Assembly (NCBI GenBank): GCA_932294295.1
Contig: OW028579.1
Coordinates: 1,195,085 to 1,259,084 of the forward strand
Direction: 5' to 3'
Length of the DNA stretch: 64,000 bases
From: Alitta virens
Taxonomy: Eukaryota > Annelida > Polychaeta > Phyllodocida > Nereididae
Shown here: piece after piece, positions 33,568-45,067 of the stretch
How positions within the stretch are numbered: position 1 is the stretch's first letter
How the letters are laid out: each line of letters begins with the position of its first letter
Program-made: the position numbers and the translations under genes
The notes under the pieces: generated by a model
Told to the model about the DNA's origin: nothing
Databases searched by the model: none
The model's input: only the letters and a program-made list of their open reading frames with translations

Positions 33568-33633
33568 GTTATGGCTCAACTGAAGTCCCATTCCCGCCTA
33601 CAAGAACTGCCACGAAGTTTGTGACAAACTTTC

Positions 33634-33716
33634 ATGAAATAGAGTGAGCAGTTCGCGATTCATCTGAAAAAAGGTCTAATTTTTAATTAGCAAACTTTTC
33701 GAAATTCTACGATATT
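33634..33716 (+). repeat. 83-bp exact direct repeat, copy 1
   Basis: Identical base for base to 34088-34170. It begins 'atgaaatagagtgagcagtt' and ends 'gaaattctacgatatt'. Confidence 0.97.
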
Positions 33717-34087
33717 TTTTCATGAGATGCCACAAACTGTTAGGACTCTCTACGATCTCTGTATGAACCCCTTATACGTCCCTTCCACGACCGTCCCACG
33801 AAGTCCTAAAAGTTACACGATTTTTGAATGTGTCCAAAACTGTGACGAACTGTTATGAACTCTGGCGATTAGCTGAGCAATTTTACGATTTAACAAAATT
33901 TTACAATCGCTCACAATTATTTTACGAAACTAGCATTAAATTATGATTATAATGTGACTAATGACATCACTTAAAATTATGCCCAGCAATTAAATGCCAG
34001 TCATGATACTTCCTCCAAATTAAGAAGAATTTGAAATATTTATCCTTAAATTTTGAAATTATTAGTGTTTTTGAAATAAGAAATTTT

Positions 34088-34170
34088 ATGAAATAGAGTG
34101 AGCAGTTCGCGATTCATCTGAAAAAAGGTCTAATTTTTAATTAGCAAACTTTTCGAAATTCTACGATATT
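34088..34170 (+). repeat. 83-bp exact direct repeat, copy 2
   Basis: Identical to 33634-33716 and 454 bp away from it. The identity ends precisely where the palindromic element at 34166-34336 begins. Confidence 0.97.
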
Positions 34171-34336
34171 ATAGGTTGTATTAACTTTTCTGCACGAGTT
34201 CACATTCCCAAATTTGCCAATATTAAGTTTTATTAATTCTGTTTTGATTCTAGAAATAAGAATTAAATTTGTTGTAAGCTTTGCAAATTTGGTAATGTGA
34301 ACTGGTGCAAAAAAGTTAAATGCAATCTATAATATT
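34166..34336. mobile_element. palindromic MITE with ~46-bp inverted repeats
   Basis: The left arm 'ataggttgtattaacttttc' ... 'gttcacattcccaaatttgc' pairs with the right arm 'gcaaatttggtaatgtgaac' ... 'aaagttaaatgcaatctat'. The outer 'atatta'/'taatat' continues the palindrome. It is non-coding. Confidence 0.85.
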
Positions 34337-35774
34337 AATTTCTGTTTCGTGGCGCATTGGAAGATGAGTATAATTTAGCAAAGAAACGTGATTATTATTT
34401 TTGTGTGCTCCGAAATGTGATTTTCAACTTATTGTAAGGATAGGTCTTGTGTCACGTTCTTCGACAACATCTTTTTTTCTCCAATCATATTTGAAATTCT
34501 ATAATGCACAATAGGATTGCCATTTCTTTCATGACATCGTGATGCCATTTAATTTGACGATGCTTAGAATTGACAGACCTGATTGAGCAAGTGCGGTTTT
34601 TGTAATTATAAACTAAAATACTTTCCACATTTCTGAACTATTTTCCTTTTAATCTGCGTGTGAGATAGATATGTAATCCATGGACAAAAATTCTATATTT
34701 TTTATTTATTAGTAATGAAAAGCTATATTTCCTAACAAAGTGCATTGTGAGAAACTGTATGAGAAATTTTATTTGCCTAATTTTCTATATTGTTAAACCA
34801 TTTTTTCTGTATCTCTTATTAATATTTTCTTTTGTATTTTGTATCTCTCCATTCCTCCCTCTAGCGGCATAATTGTCTTTGGTATTTCCATATTTGTATA
34901 TTCTTGTTTTTGTTTTTTGGTCCTGTATTACTATGTTATATAATCAAAAATATTTTTCACATTTCTGAACTATTTTCTTGACAAATGACTCTAATGACGA
35001 AAAGGAAAATACGAAAATATGTCAATGGAAAGATAGGGAACGTAATTGATAATAAGTTATTGTCTGGTGCAACGAAGTGTTCCCAGTGTTGTGAGCTCAG
35101 AGCATCAGCAACGTCACAAATTGCTACCACTAGCTCAATGCATCAGATAATAGTAATTACTGAGGTATTGTGATGTGTTTGAAAGTTAGGGGTTGAATTA
35201 TTTGTTGCAAACATTTGTGTCCATTTTGTGCTGCATGCTGGTTATGTAAAGACTAGACCACCATATAAATAGTCGACATAAATTTGCAATCCTACATTAA
35301 TGAATTAGGAGATCAGAAACCACTGACAATTGATAAAGCCATAATCAAATTTGGATAATCTGTTTGTCAATCATAAGTGCAGCCTAAAAGTTGCTGGGGA
35401 CGCCCTTTTTAGTTTTGCACTAAATATAATTAACAAAAAAACATCCGAGGGAAAGTTCTATCAGCTTCAACAAACACAGACTTTACACAACATCCGCTTC
35501 CCACAGCAGGAAACAGAAGGCAATTTTCGGTGGTAAACATTTGCTTGAGTTTGATAAAAGGTTTAATTACCGTTCTGCACCTCTCTACACACATCTGATA
35601 ACAAAGGGACCAAGATCAGAGACAAACTAACCCGAATAATTAGTCCGTTTCTTGCATGTTTCAATGAGGTTAAGCAGATTTGAGGCAAAGTTTCTCTGTG
35701 TGTGTGAAGCATCTGTTTCATTGTGAAACAATTTGGTGGGTGTCTATGGACGGTGGGTTCTAACTCGAGAACTG
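34337..35774. other. unassigned AT-rich sequence
   Basis: Short open frames at 34985 and 35351 without recognisable domains. Confidence 0.45.
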
Positions 35775-36190
35775 CAGTACATTGGAACCCTTGCTTTATT
35801 TAGCTATAACGTGATTTCGCAACATTATTTAATACATGGCCAACTGTGCCACATGCATTTCCCATGCGTTTATCCTCATTATAATTAGCTAAAAACCATG
35901 CGTTTTCCATGCGTTTATCCTTCTCATGGAAAACGCACGTGGCACATTTGGCCATGTAGGCACTGAAAGTAGGCCGATTACTACGCCCGTGCAATTCAAC
36001 GTAGTGGCGAACAAAATAGTTCTTTTATCATCGCCGAATCTGATTTTGTATAGCTTTGCATGGCACAGAAACCTGCATAAATGTATTCTAATGATTAATA
36101 TAACTCAGTCAATGCTGTGGAACTCCTTGCTCCCCCACTGTGCCTCTTGCTCCCCCGAAATCTGTCAGTCGCTCTGTGGCAAGTCACATC
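35775..36190 (+). repeat. dispersed repeat family I, copy 2 (MITE-interrupted)
   Basis: Colinear with the minus-strand copy at 21280-21545 on both sides of an inserted palindromic MITE (35833-35958). It resumes at 'actgaaagtaggccgattac' and ends with 'ctgtcagtcgctctgtggc'. Confidence 0.82.
35833..35958. mobile_element. palindromic TA-flanked MITE, family C, copy 1
   Basis: TA-CATGGCCAACTGTGCCAC on the left, 'gtggcacatttggccatg'-TA on the right. The interior has inverted 'catgcgttttccatgcgttt' blocks around 'attataattagct'. It sits inside repeat family I, whose uninterrupted paralogue shows the empty TA site. Confidence 0.9.
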
Positions 36191-36227
36191 ACCTATATGA
36201 TACATAAGGCTGTGTTCAGTCAGATTT

Positions 36228-36430
36228 TTAAGACTCAAGACTCAAGACTCAAGACACTTTATTTCCTGCACAATACATATTTCATAAACAATTAATATTA
36301 TTCAACAAACATATTGATCAATTATAAGAAAAAAAAAATATATTCACAAATGTACATATTATGTATGGGCAGATCAGGAGAGCACTCTAAGAAACCGGAG
36401 GGTAATGCTAGCGAGTGCCCACCTGGGTTC
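36228..36430 (-). mobile_element. LINE 3' end with (TCTTGAG)n tail
   Basis: On the minus strand a 3' UTR with 'gaaataaagtgtcttgagtc' ends in about three and a half heptamers 'tcttgag'. The tail and the AATAAA-like motif parallel the LINE end at 3797. No coding residues were identified. Confidence 0.55.
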
Positions 36431-36589
36431 CAGAGAGACCTCAGCAAATGATTATGTGATCATGGTAATGATAAGTTATTTTAGGTATGATAAACCCTTT
36501 CTAGTGAACCATTGAAGACAATGATGATAGTTATAATGCCTCAGCAACATTTGCATTGTTATTTTAAGGTAAGAATATAAAGAATTTAA

Positions 36590-36830
36590 GTATGAAAGTC
36601 ACATGCTAGGCATAATATGTATACTAAGAATTTTCCTGGCAAAAAATTGGAAAAACATTTCAAATAAGATCACCAAGAACTGTAGTATGAAAGTCACATG
36701 CTATATATACCAAGCATTTTCCTGCAAAGAACTTAGACAGCATATTTCATCACAGAAATTAAACAGTTTCACCTTTATGGAGAGGCAAAATCACCAAAAC
36801 TCTTGTATGAAATTCACATGTTTAATGATC
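36590..36830 (+). repeat. degenerate ~100-bp tandem repeat, three units
   Basis: Units start with 'gtatgaaagtcacatgct' near 36591 and 36686 and with 'gtatgaaattcacatgtt' near 36804. Each contains 'attttcctg' and 'tcaccaa' words. Confidence 0.75.
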
Positions 36831-37222
36831 TGTTTACCGATAATGTCATTGCATTTGATAGACAGGTATAACTGGGGTGTGCAATTTGCAGCACCCTGTA
36901 AGAACATTGTACAAGGCATCACATGAATTCAATATTTTACATGAAATGTCAACAACAGCGCTGTCAAAATCTAGCAGTAACGTCGGTAACACAATTAAAT
37001 TTTTCAGTTGAAAATATGTGGTCTGTTGAATGCCAAAGAAGTGATCTGATAAGGCACAATGATGCAACATTTTGGAGGTTGCTGGTAAGGTGAGAACACT
37101 TTTATTAGAACTTTACTTTCAAAGTGAATGGATTCTACAGCTAGAATTTATGGTGTTTTTTTTTTTAGTAAAGAAGTCCTGAAAACAATGCATACACTTC
37201 GATGGAGTCAATACATGTGTTA
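36831..37222. other. unassigned AT-rich sequence
   Basis: No feature recognised. Confidence 0.5.
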
Positions 37223-37224
37223 TG

Positions 37225-37490
37225 TCCATTCTAGAATATAGAAAATCCTGGCTACCAGAGTTAATTCCTTTGCCACCTCAATCACCATAAAACTAGTCAT
37301 TAAAGACACGAGCTAAGGTCTACAATTATGTCTTGTGTTCAACGGGTGTTGCTCTACCTTAAAAAAATAAAAAATAAATACACAGCAACAGAGTCAAGGT
37401 GCCAACGTCCATTCTAAAACGTAAAAAATCCTGATATCCAAAGTTAATTCCTCCATCACCAGAATCCCCATAAAACAAGGCATTAAATGA
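37225..37490 (+). repeat. diverged direct duplication of ~85 bp
   Basis: 37225-37310 ('gtccattctagaatatagaa', 'gttaattcctttgccacc', 'ccataaaactagtcattaaa') is matched by 37408-37490 ('gtccattctaaaacgtaaaa', 'gttaattcctccatcacc', 'ccataaaacaaggcattaaa'). Confidence 0.8.
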
Positions 37491-38294
37491 CGATTTGCTA
37501 GTCCCATTATCCTTCCCCCTTTTTAAACTGTCATTCCTGGCATTTTATCGTGACATCTTACAAGACTTTGCAATCCCTTTGTGTAAGCAATGAGCCGGAA
37601 TAATCCTGAAATAGTGCTACAATTTATTACCAGGGGTCTTCTAACAATCTAGCTGCATACAGTAAAAGACAGTAGGGTGTGTATCTCTTATAAGGCTGCA
37701 CATACATTAAGGTAATAAAACCTGACTTCTGTATACTTGGGCAGTGTTATGATAAGCTGAAGTGAAAACTGTCATATTATAAATTGCTTTTAAAAAGATT
37801 TTCACACAGTCATTACCTGTAGACAAAGAGTTGTGAATATTGTGGTTCTGATTTAAGGGTGTATTCACTACATGTGTATGTAGGTCAAAACAGTATGCCT
37901 GAGCAATATCCACCATCTTTACTTTCAACTATAATAAAACTAGCACATCCCAGATTGCATTCCAAATGGGGCCAGCGTCATTTCTATATCAGCTGCCGTC
38001 GGTACAACATTGTTTTGACATTTCCGACATGGCACCAACGTTGATACAATTTGGAATGATATCTTGGATGTACATTGTACAATGTTATTAGTAGTGACGC
38101 CTTTTGGCATTCTTACATTAGAAGACATTGGGAGTCATTGTTATATTTGTATTGGTCGAGCAGTTGATTTGCTTCGTACTGTTGTTTTGTGAATTCGTTT
38201 TTACAGTGCCATACAATAATACTCAGTAGTTAGGTAGTTATTAGAAGGATATGGACCCCCATATATTGTACCTAATGTATGTGTGTGTGTCTGC
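37491..38294. other. unassigned sequence
   Basis: No domain or repeat match was recognised. The last part ('ctgcaataaagattaataat') might be a retroelement 3' end with an (AAT)n tail. Confidence 0.35.
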
Positions 38295-38301
38295 AATAAA
38301 G

Positions 38302-38326
38302 ATTAATAATAATAATAATAATAATA
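38302..38326. repeat. (AAT)n microsatellite
   Basis: About eight AAT units directly after 'gcaataaagatt'. Confidence 0.9.
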
Positions 38327-40899
38327 TCAATATGCATGCACCAATGATATAATATTTATCTATATAACTTGAAAATAAAATCACTCCAAAATTAATAGAT
38401 AATCAATATCACTAATTTCATTGACACAGCATGTCAAATAATTCTAAAGAGATTATTTCTCTCTACACTTTTAAACTGTATTTAAAGCATTATGTTTTCA
38501 AAAATATCGATGTGTGTTTTGAAATCTTAAATATGTACTTTACATCAACTCTTACGCGTATGTTTTAATTGTTTTTACGTATTCTCAGGGCCAATTGTAA
38601 AATATATTATTCAGGGTGTACAATTCAGTTACAAAAATCTATTTCATCAATCAATCAACCAAAATGTTCAGTACTTTCACAACCTCCCTTCTTCAGTCAT
38701 GCACTCCTCTATCTCTCTCTTCAGTCTGTACCATCAATTAGCTTTGACCAACGTTCAATTCAGATTGTTATAAACACAGGTACAGGCCACACTGTGCCAA
38801 CAGCCCACACCACAAATTCTACATCAACCTTATTGACCAATATATACATTGATGCCTGTCTGGCCATCTCATCCCAGGCATCAGCTGAATGCCTTTGCAG
38901 GCATCATTAAACACCATGTAACTAACTTACTAATAGGCATTCGAAACTAAATCATTTATATTTCAGCTTAAATCTCATCCAATCAGAAAGTGCTTGAATA
39001 ATCGTTGTGAGGTTGGGCAGTACTGTAAACTAAAACAATGTGGATTGATGCATGGAACTCCATGAAATTGGATTGTTCACTTTCTGTGAATATTACATAT
39101 TTATTACATACAATTGGAAATAAAAATACATTATAAGTTAAATAGCATTATATACACAGGAAAATTAAGAATTCAAATTTCACAAAGTGAGCTTAGCAGA
39201 TGGACATGCTCTGTGTCACTCAGAAAATAGTCTAAATTGTTGTCCAAAATGTCTTTCAGATAAAGATTGTATTCAAGATATTGTTATTCTGTTTCAGGCA
39301 TGTGGGAGTATTTCATCTGCATGCTTGCAGAACTGTATTTGGAGTCCCCCAGTTGTTATGTTATCTCCCACAGTTCCCAGGTAAAATTGTCTAGATAAGT
39401 TAATTCCGCTGATGCTTTGGTAAGACCCTCAGGGCATTCTAGCCAATATTTATATACATAACAAGAAATTCATCGAAAAGACCCGGAGCGCTCGAAGACA
39501 AAGTAGCTATAGGCAATTTCTAACAAGATCAATTTAGCTGAAAAATATGGAAGCATTCAATTATAATCCCACACAATAAAGTTAGACCTAGTGGCTACAA
39601 GACATTGGTCAGCTTTTCTGAAGATACTTGGTTCAATTCCTTTATCTTAAAAGGCTTTTTTAATATTATTATTTATTGTTTATTTGATGCAAACATATAT
39701 AAAATTACTTGTAACTTTTGCAGGATACAATAAAGTTATGGTATTGCACTGTATTGTATTGTATTGAGTTATATATTAATAAATTTCATTATAAAATGGA
39801 ACTTGTTGAAATGACACATTTAAATTGTTGATGTACACGTTTCCTGCCATCAGTGCCAGTCACAAGTAAAGTACACTGACATCTGATACATCAGAAAGTC
39901 TGGGGCAATGCAGCAGATACACATATCGTTTCTCTATATAATTAAGGCTTCAGAAAAAGTTGTAAATATCAAAAAATGCTCCCTGGAGGACTCCTTCAGA
40001 TTCCATTTTTAAGGAATTATGTATTTTGAAATTGGCTGATACTCATTATTATGTTATACTGTCAAAGATTCAATATCTCGGCTCCCACTCGCACACCACA
40101 ACAACAACATTTGAACTATTTAAACTTTTAATCTGTATAATCAATTACATTTTTATACATGTTTTATAATTCATATTATATTTGCTTATGGCTTAAGGTG
40201 ATGGCTCTAATGTCTTTTAAACAGAGTAAGTCAGTCCCGAATGCACTTATGTAGTTGTAGAGGTAGATGACGATGTTAACTTTGATGCGATGATGCAGGA
40301 ACGCAACCAGTGCAGAGGCCTGAGGTGAGTCCGCGACCACTGTCACTACCAACTGACCAGGAGATGAACTTGGAGTACCATCAGGCGAAGGCTAATGATG
40401 TTATGTAGCTAACAGGTGGTATGCCTCATGACAGTTGTTTCCAATGTCTGGTGGTCCTTCTCAGCATGTAGGTCAAAAAGGCTATGAATATGTAAAGACA
40501 TATTAAGAAAACTGTCCAGCCTTTAGAAGTGCCAGTGCCCAGCTAGGGCATGGATCACCACAGTTCCAACAATAAAGTTCAGCAATCCTTATGATGCACA
40601 TAACATATCCTTGTCATTACATTCCTGATACATGGATTAGACCCAAATATACCTTTAGAATGCCCTTAACAACTGTGCATTACAACATAATATGACTATC
40701 AAAAATCAAAATATTAGTGTCACTGTCAACCATCATTATTCATTTGCCAATCATCACAGGACATGTGCAGTTTTATAATACAAATTATTACAGACCATCT
40801 GCCAGCTCTTTGGCATTATTAAGATGTATCACCCTTTAAGTGCCTTCATACATTACCTAGTCCAATGCACGTAATACAATAACGTAATAAAAAATCAAT
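38327..40899. other. unassigned AT-rich sequence
   Basis: A 65-residue open frame (39187-39384) ends at 'cccag|gtaaaa', a fair splice-donor match, and reads NCCPKCLSDKDC. Without homology or a partner exon I do not call it. Part of the 40-kb end may be the LTR of the adjacent gypsy element. Confidence 0.35.
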
Positions 40900-41158
40900 G
40901 GTGATTAATGAAATGATACTTGGTCTCCAATGAGCCCACTATTTATGCGAAACATTGTTTGTATGCTTGTTGTTTTCAGCATTGGAGAAACAATCCCTTA
41001 AAGTGGCTCAGACGTCTGATCCTGCCAATCCATCAAACAATGAAACTATCCCTGACCCTGTAATTTCAGTGCTTTCAGTGCAATTCAAGTACATTATTAG
41101 TAAACGACATTACATTGCTCTCAATTAAATTATTATGAATTAATAAATTCCTAACACA
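40900..41158 (-). other. probable 3' LTR start of the gypsy element (far end unresolved)
   Basis: On the minus strand, directly after a purine-rich tract, the sequence starts 'tgttaggaatttattaattc', fitting the usual TG start of an LTR. It has a TATA-like 'gcataaatagtgggctc' further in. Only one copy is present, so the other LTR boundary cannot be set. Confidence 0.45.
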
Positions 41159-41172
41159 ACTCCCCGGTTTTT
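41159..41172 (-). promoter_or_regulatory. polypurine tract of the gypsy element
   Basis: Minus-strand 'aaaaaccggggagttg' precedes the LTR start. In LTR retrotransposons this primes plus-strand DNA synthesis. Confidence 0.5.
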
Positions 41173-41219
41173 GAGAATGTAATTTTCTTTAAAAAAACCA
41201 CCATGAACAAATCAAATGA

Positions 41220-41763
41220 TCATACCTGATCATCCTCAGCTTCACTCCCAACACCCTGTCTACTCAAATAGTCAGCAGTATTATTCTCACTGCCTTTAAC
41301 AACCTGCACCCTGAATCTATAGATTTGCAAGTCTAACGCCCATCTCATAACCCTGTTGTTTGAGTACTTTGCAGAATCTAAGTATGACAGCGGTTGATGG
41401 TCAGACAGCAAAACAAACTCATGACCATACAGATATGGGTGTAGTGTTTTTGAAGCCCAAATGACTGCAAGACACACTCTCTCTATAGTTGAATACCTAG
41501 TTTCCGCTGGTTTGAGCTTCTTACTCATATACAGCACTGGACACAACTGTCCTTCATGGCTTTGCAGCAACACTGCTCCTAGACCAGTGTTGGAGGAATT
41601 TAACTGCTAAGACCATCTCTTTCCCAAAGTCTGGTAACCGTAATACCGGATACTCTGAAAGGTTTTCCTTAAAGAATTCAAATGAGACCCCACTTAACCT
41701 TGAGAGGTTGACCCTTAGCCAGCAGGTCAGTGAGGACAGATGCATGGTCAGCGAAGTTAGCAA
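41220..41763 (-). pseudogene. RNase H domain of gypsy pol, frameshifted
   Basis: Fragments include LRLPDFGKEMVLAV, then (after a shift) VLLQSHEGQLCPVLYMSKKL, KPAETRYSTIERVCLAVIWA, the FVLLSDHQPL block and NTADYLSRQ. This is the usual Ty3/gypsy RNase H order. The enzyme degrades RNA in RNA:DNA hybrids during reverse transcription. The frame breaks exactly where the first catalytic Asp (…VDAS…) is expected, so the active site is lost. The last catalytic Asp, before YLSR, is present. Confidence 0.85.
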
Positions 41764-42500
41764 TGAACTTCCCCACCATGATACCCCACCATGCCAAGGT
41801 AAGATCTGAGTTCCTTCGTTGTCTCTGGTCTCTTGACTTGCAGGATTTTGGTGACCTTCGTCTGTTGAGGTCTAAAGACACCCATGCCTAACCTATGCCC
41901 TAGGAAATCAATTTCTCTACACCCAATGGCAAATTTTCTTGGCCTTGCCATCAAATTGCATGCTTTCAATCTACCAAACAACCTTTCAAGAGTCAAGATA
42001 TGATCTGACCAAGTCTCCGTATGAACCACCACATCATCTATATAATTTTCTACATGTCCAATTCCGACTAACAGCTTGCATATCAATCGACAGAATACTG
42101 CACTTGCATTGACCAAACCAAATGGCATCATCTTAAACTGTTTAAGACCCAACTCATTGGCAAAAGCCGTCTTGTGCCGGTCCTTTTCTGCAAAAGGGAT
42201 TTGCCAAAAAACCTTGCTTAAATCCACCTTTGAGAAATACCTTGACGTTCCCAAGCGAGCAATGATCTACTCTTGCTGAGGTATCAGTTCTGAATCAAAA
42301 GCCGATACAGCATTTATGCGCCTGAAGTCAATGCAGTACCGATGGCTCCCATCGGCCTTCTTCACCATCACACTAGGACTGCAGAATTCTGATCTAGAAT
42401 CCTCAATGATACCCATTTGATGCATACACTCCACTTCAGTTTTCATGACCTCTCGAATAGTCAGGGGCACTGGATATGGCTTTTGCCTCATTGGTGTCTC
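41757..42500 (-). pseudogene. gypsy reverse transcriptase domain, interrupted
   Basis: The N-terminal part (SPSVMVKKADGSHRYCIDFR, then INAVSAFDSELIPQQE) is followed by an in-frame TAG near 42264. The same frame continues with FSKVDLSKVFWQIPF, FGLVNASAVF, the active-site YIDDVVVH and FLGHRLG. Motif spacing is normal for Ty3/gypsy. The motif D in 'FSKVDLSK' and the DD of YIDD are intact. A frameshift follows at LRSYLGMVGYH near 41770, where the connection region continues in another frame (KFIANFADHASVLTDLL). Confidence 0.92.
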
Positions 42501-42699
42501 ATCAACCATGTCAATGTTACATTCCACCAATGTAGTCTTTCCCGGCAACTCTGTAAAGACGGATTCATATCTTTCTAAGTGCTCCTTAACCTCCTCTCGC
42601 TGCCTGTTGGACAGATTTGCATCTTCACAAACAAAGCTATCCTCCTCTGATGCCACAATCATATGTGCACTCTGGATATCAGAAGACTCCCCACTTTCT

Positions 42700-42980
42700 C
42701 TTACCATGTACCGCTTTAGCAAGTTTGCATGCAAGACTTTGACTACAAGGTAGAGGTCCACGGGAAAGTCAGACTCCCCTAATCTTGATACCACCTTGAA
42801 TGGTCCTTTCCACTGCATTAACAACTTACTGTTGTCCGTTGGCAGCAGTAGCAGCACCAGATCATCCTCATGAAAAACCCTATCCCTAGCTTTCCTATCA
42901 TAGTACACCTTCTGCTTCACCTTGTTGCTCGACAGTACTTCATGCGCAAGATTACATATTTCCTCCAATCTCTCCCTCAA
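42700..42980 (-). pseudogene. integrase C-terminal GPY/F module fused to RT
   Basis: The frame reads NLAHEVLSSNKVKQKVYYDR, KARDRVFHEDDLVLLLLP, QWKGPFKVVSRLGESDF and HANLLKRY. The KGP...V motif is the GPY/F module that ends Ty3/gypsy integrases. About 60 linker residues later the same open frame enters reverse transcriptase. That physical continuity is the key evidence for the integrase-RT order. Confidence 0.9.
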
Positions 42981-43015
42981 CTACAAACACATACTCATAA
43001 GTAGAACGAACTTCA

Positions 43016-43908
43016 TCATCCACTGACTCTCCTTGGACCTCGTACCGTCCTTCCATACAACATTTCAAAAGGAGAAAACCCTATACCTTCCTGTGGAACC
43101 TCTCTGTATGCGAAGAGCAGTGGGTCTACATATCTATTCCAATCTTTCAGTTTCTCGTTACACATGCGTTTCAACATACTTTTCAAAACACCATTTAAAC
43201 GTTCAACCAAACCATTCGCCATGGCATGATATGGCATTGTCCGTAACTGTTTAACAGACAATAACCTCGATACTTTAGCCATAAGATCAGATGTGACGGT
43301 GACCCTTGATCACTCAAGATTTCCCTAGGAATGCCCACCCTAGAAAATATTGTCACCAAAGCTTCTGCTACATCAATAGTATCAATCCTCTTCAGAGGCA
43401 CTGCCTCCGGATATCTTGTTGCATGATCAACTAATGTGACAATGTACCTATGATCACTACTTGAGATTGGCAATGGACCAACCTGATCTATTGCCACCCT
43501 TGTAAATGGTATATCCACCGTAGGCGTTGTCCCTAGTGGCACTTTGCCCACTTTACCCCGCGGGACTGTTCTCTGACATATATCACAAGATGCACAAAAC
43601 CGCTTCTTATCGCCAACGATACCTCGCCAATAGAAACTACTCAAAACTCGGTCAACACTCTTTTGTGACCCTAAATGACCTCCCAAAATGGAATCATGAG
43701 CTAATTGCATCACCCCTTCTCTGAGTGATTTCGGCAATATTACCTGCCTTGTGATACATCCTCCTTTCTTAGGAGTCGACGTATGTTCCCTGTACAATAC
43801 TTCATTTTCAACAAAATAACACTCCTGAGATGGGTTTCGGTCAAAATTTTGTGATGCTAGGCCAGAGAAGGGTGAGTCTTTCTCACAATTTATGACTAGA
43901 GTTGGCAT
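43016..43908 (-). pseudogene. gypsy integrase zinc-binding and catalytic core, frameshifted
   Basis: The N-terminal H2C2 zinc module is visible (AHDSILGGHLG, then CASCDICQRT). The core follows with the first catalytic Asp in VAIDQVGPLP, the second in ILSDQGS, and, after a one-base frameshift near 43290, the catalytic Glu in ANGLVERLNGVLK. Integrase inserts the element's cDNA into the host genome. Further breaks near 43016 and 42977 separate it from the GPY/F module. No gag or protease residues precede it. Confidence 0.9.
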
Positions 43909-43982
43909 GTAAAACTATCTTTTTTTTTAATTTGTGAAAGGGATGCTTTAAATGATTTTCATATACGAAACAGTATCCAGAC

Positions 43983-44133
43983 TACATGGCCAAATGTGCC
44001 ACATGCATTTTCCATGAGAAGGATAAACGCATGGAAAACGCATTGTTTTTGCCTTATTATAATGAAGTGAAAACCATGCATGTTCCATGCGGATAAACGC
44101 ATGGAAAACACATGTGGCACAATTGGCCATGTA
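43983..44133. mobile_element. palindromic TA-flanked MITE, family C, copy 2
   Basis: TA-CATGGCCAAATGTGCCAC on the left and 'gtggcacaattggccatg'-TA on the right, with inner inverted 'ggataaacgcatggaaaacg' blocks. It lies 75 bp upstream of the gypsy integrase remnant. Confidence 0.9.
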
Positions 44134-44317
44134 GACAGTCAATAATCAATAGATTTTGAATGTGTGCACACCATTTTCTTACTGCATAACAGACAGTCAA
44201 ATATGTTTTGAATACTGCTTGCTTTTGTATCATGTGTCTTCGTTGTTCGCATGACAATGTCGCGTTAAACTGGTACATAATTTAACTAGCACATGGGAAA
44301 CTGCAACGTGCCGTGTA

Positions 44318-44392
44318 CTTGATCCAAGCCTTATCATCTCATCATTATATCTGCCTCTAGCAATGGGTGATAAAAGCTGATCGAGTTTCCGA
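44318..44392 (+). mobile_element. SINE family 3 fragment
   Basis: It contains 'ccaagccttatcatctcatc' and 'attatatctgcctctagcaa', the complement of the block in the copies at 738 and 13450. Confidence 0.5.
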
Positions 44393-44399
44393 CCAGTGA

Positions 44400-45066
44400 T
44401 ATCTTGGCATTACAATAAAAACAGGATGATAAATGAGAATTTACCATCCCCTTTTTTGATCTATCATATACTTATGAGTATTTTAGTTTTTCAAACTGCA
44501 TTGCAGCTTTCTGTCAAATCAGAGAAAAAAGAGAACCAGTTTCCTGACATTTTAACCTTAATTCATTAACGCTTTGAAAGGGAAAACTATGGAGAGAAAA
44601 ACGATGGAGAGATTATGCTACAGGTGTGAAATTGAATTCTGGTTGAGGCAACACAATTTGAAGAAATGCAATTTAATCAATCGTAATCGCTGAAGATGAA
44701 ATTTAATTTCCTCCAACTCTTAATTCTTTTCGCTGCGAAAACATTTCAATGCCTTTGTGATGAAGAGCACTGCATCGGGTATCAGCAGTTAACCCTCCAA
44801 GAACGAAGATATTTTATATCTGGATAGCATGCCAATTTGTTCTGACATGAGGCTAACGTTGAGTTTATGTGACTTGACAATGTATACTTCACGTTTGTAA
44901 TACAAAGACAATGGAAAGGTAATACAACAAAGGAATTACTCATATCCCCTTTTTATACCAGTAACCATATTTATTTTTGTCATTTATGCCTCAACTTTCA
45001 ACTGTTCAAGGGAGTTCAGATATAATACATATCTGTTGCTAGCAGCTCGAAACATTAGGATTAATA
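44400..45066. other. unassigned AT-rich sequence
   Basis: No feature recognised. Confidence 0.5.
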
Positions 45067-45067
45067 C

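Larger units (their letters stand above)
41159..43910 (-). mobile_element. Ty3/gypsy retrotransposon relic, integrase-first (Gmr1-like)
   Basis: Minus-strand pol domains run integrase, reverse transcriptase, RNase H, then polypurine tract and LTR. Most Ty3/gypsy elements have integrase last. The integrase-first order with gypsy-type domains defines the Gmr1-like group. The order is not a rearrangement artefact, because one open frame (42980-42267) contains both the integrase C-terminal module and the start of RT. At least four frameshifts and one in-frame stop make it non-functional. Gag, protease and the 5' LTR were not found upstream. Confidence 0.88.

Noticed and set aside
39187..39384. 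Possible cysteine-rich exon ending at a splice donor
   Set aside because: The donor match alone occurs often by chance. No acceptor, partner exon or homology could be defended.
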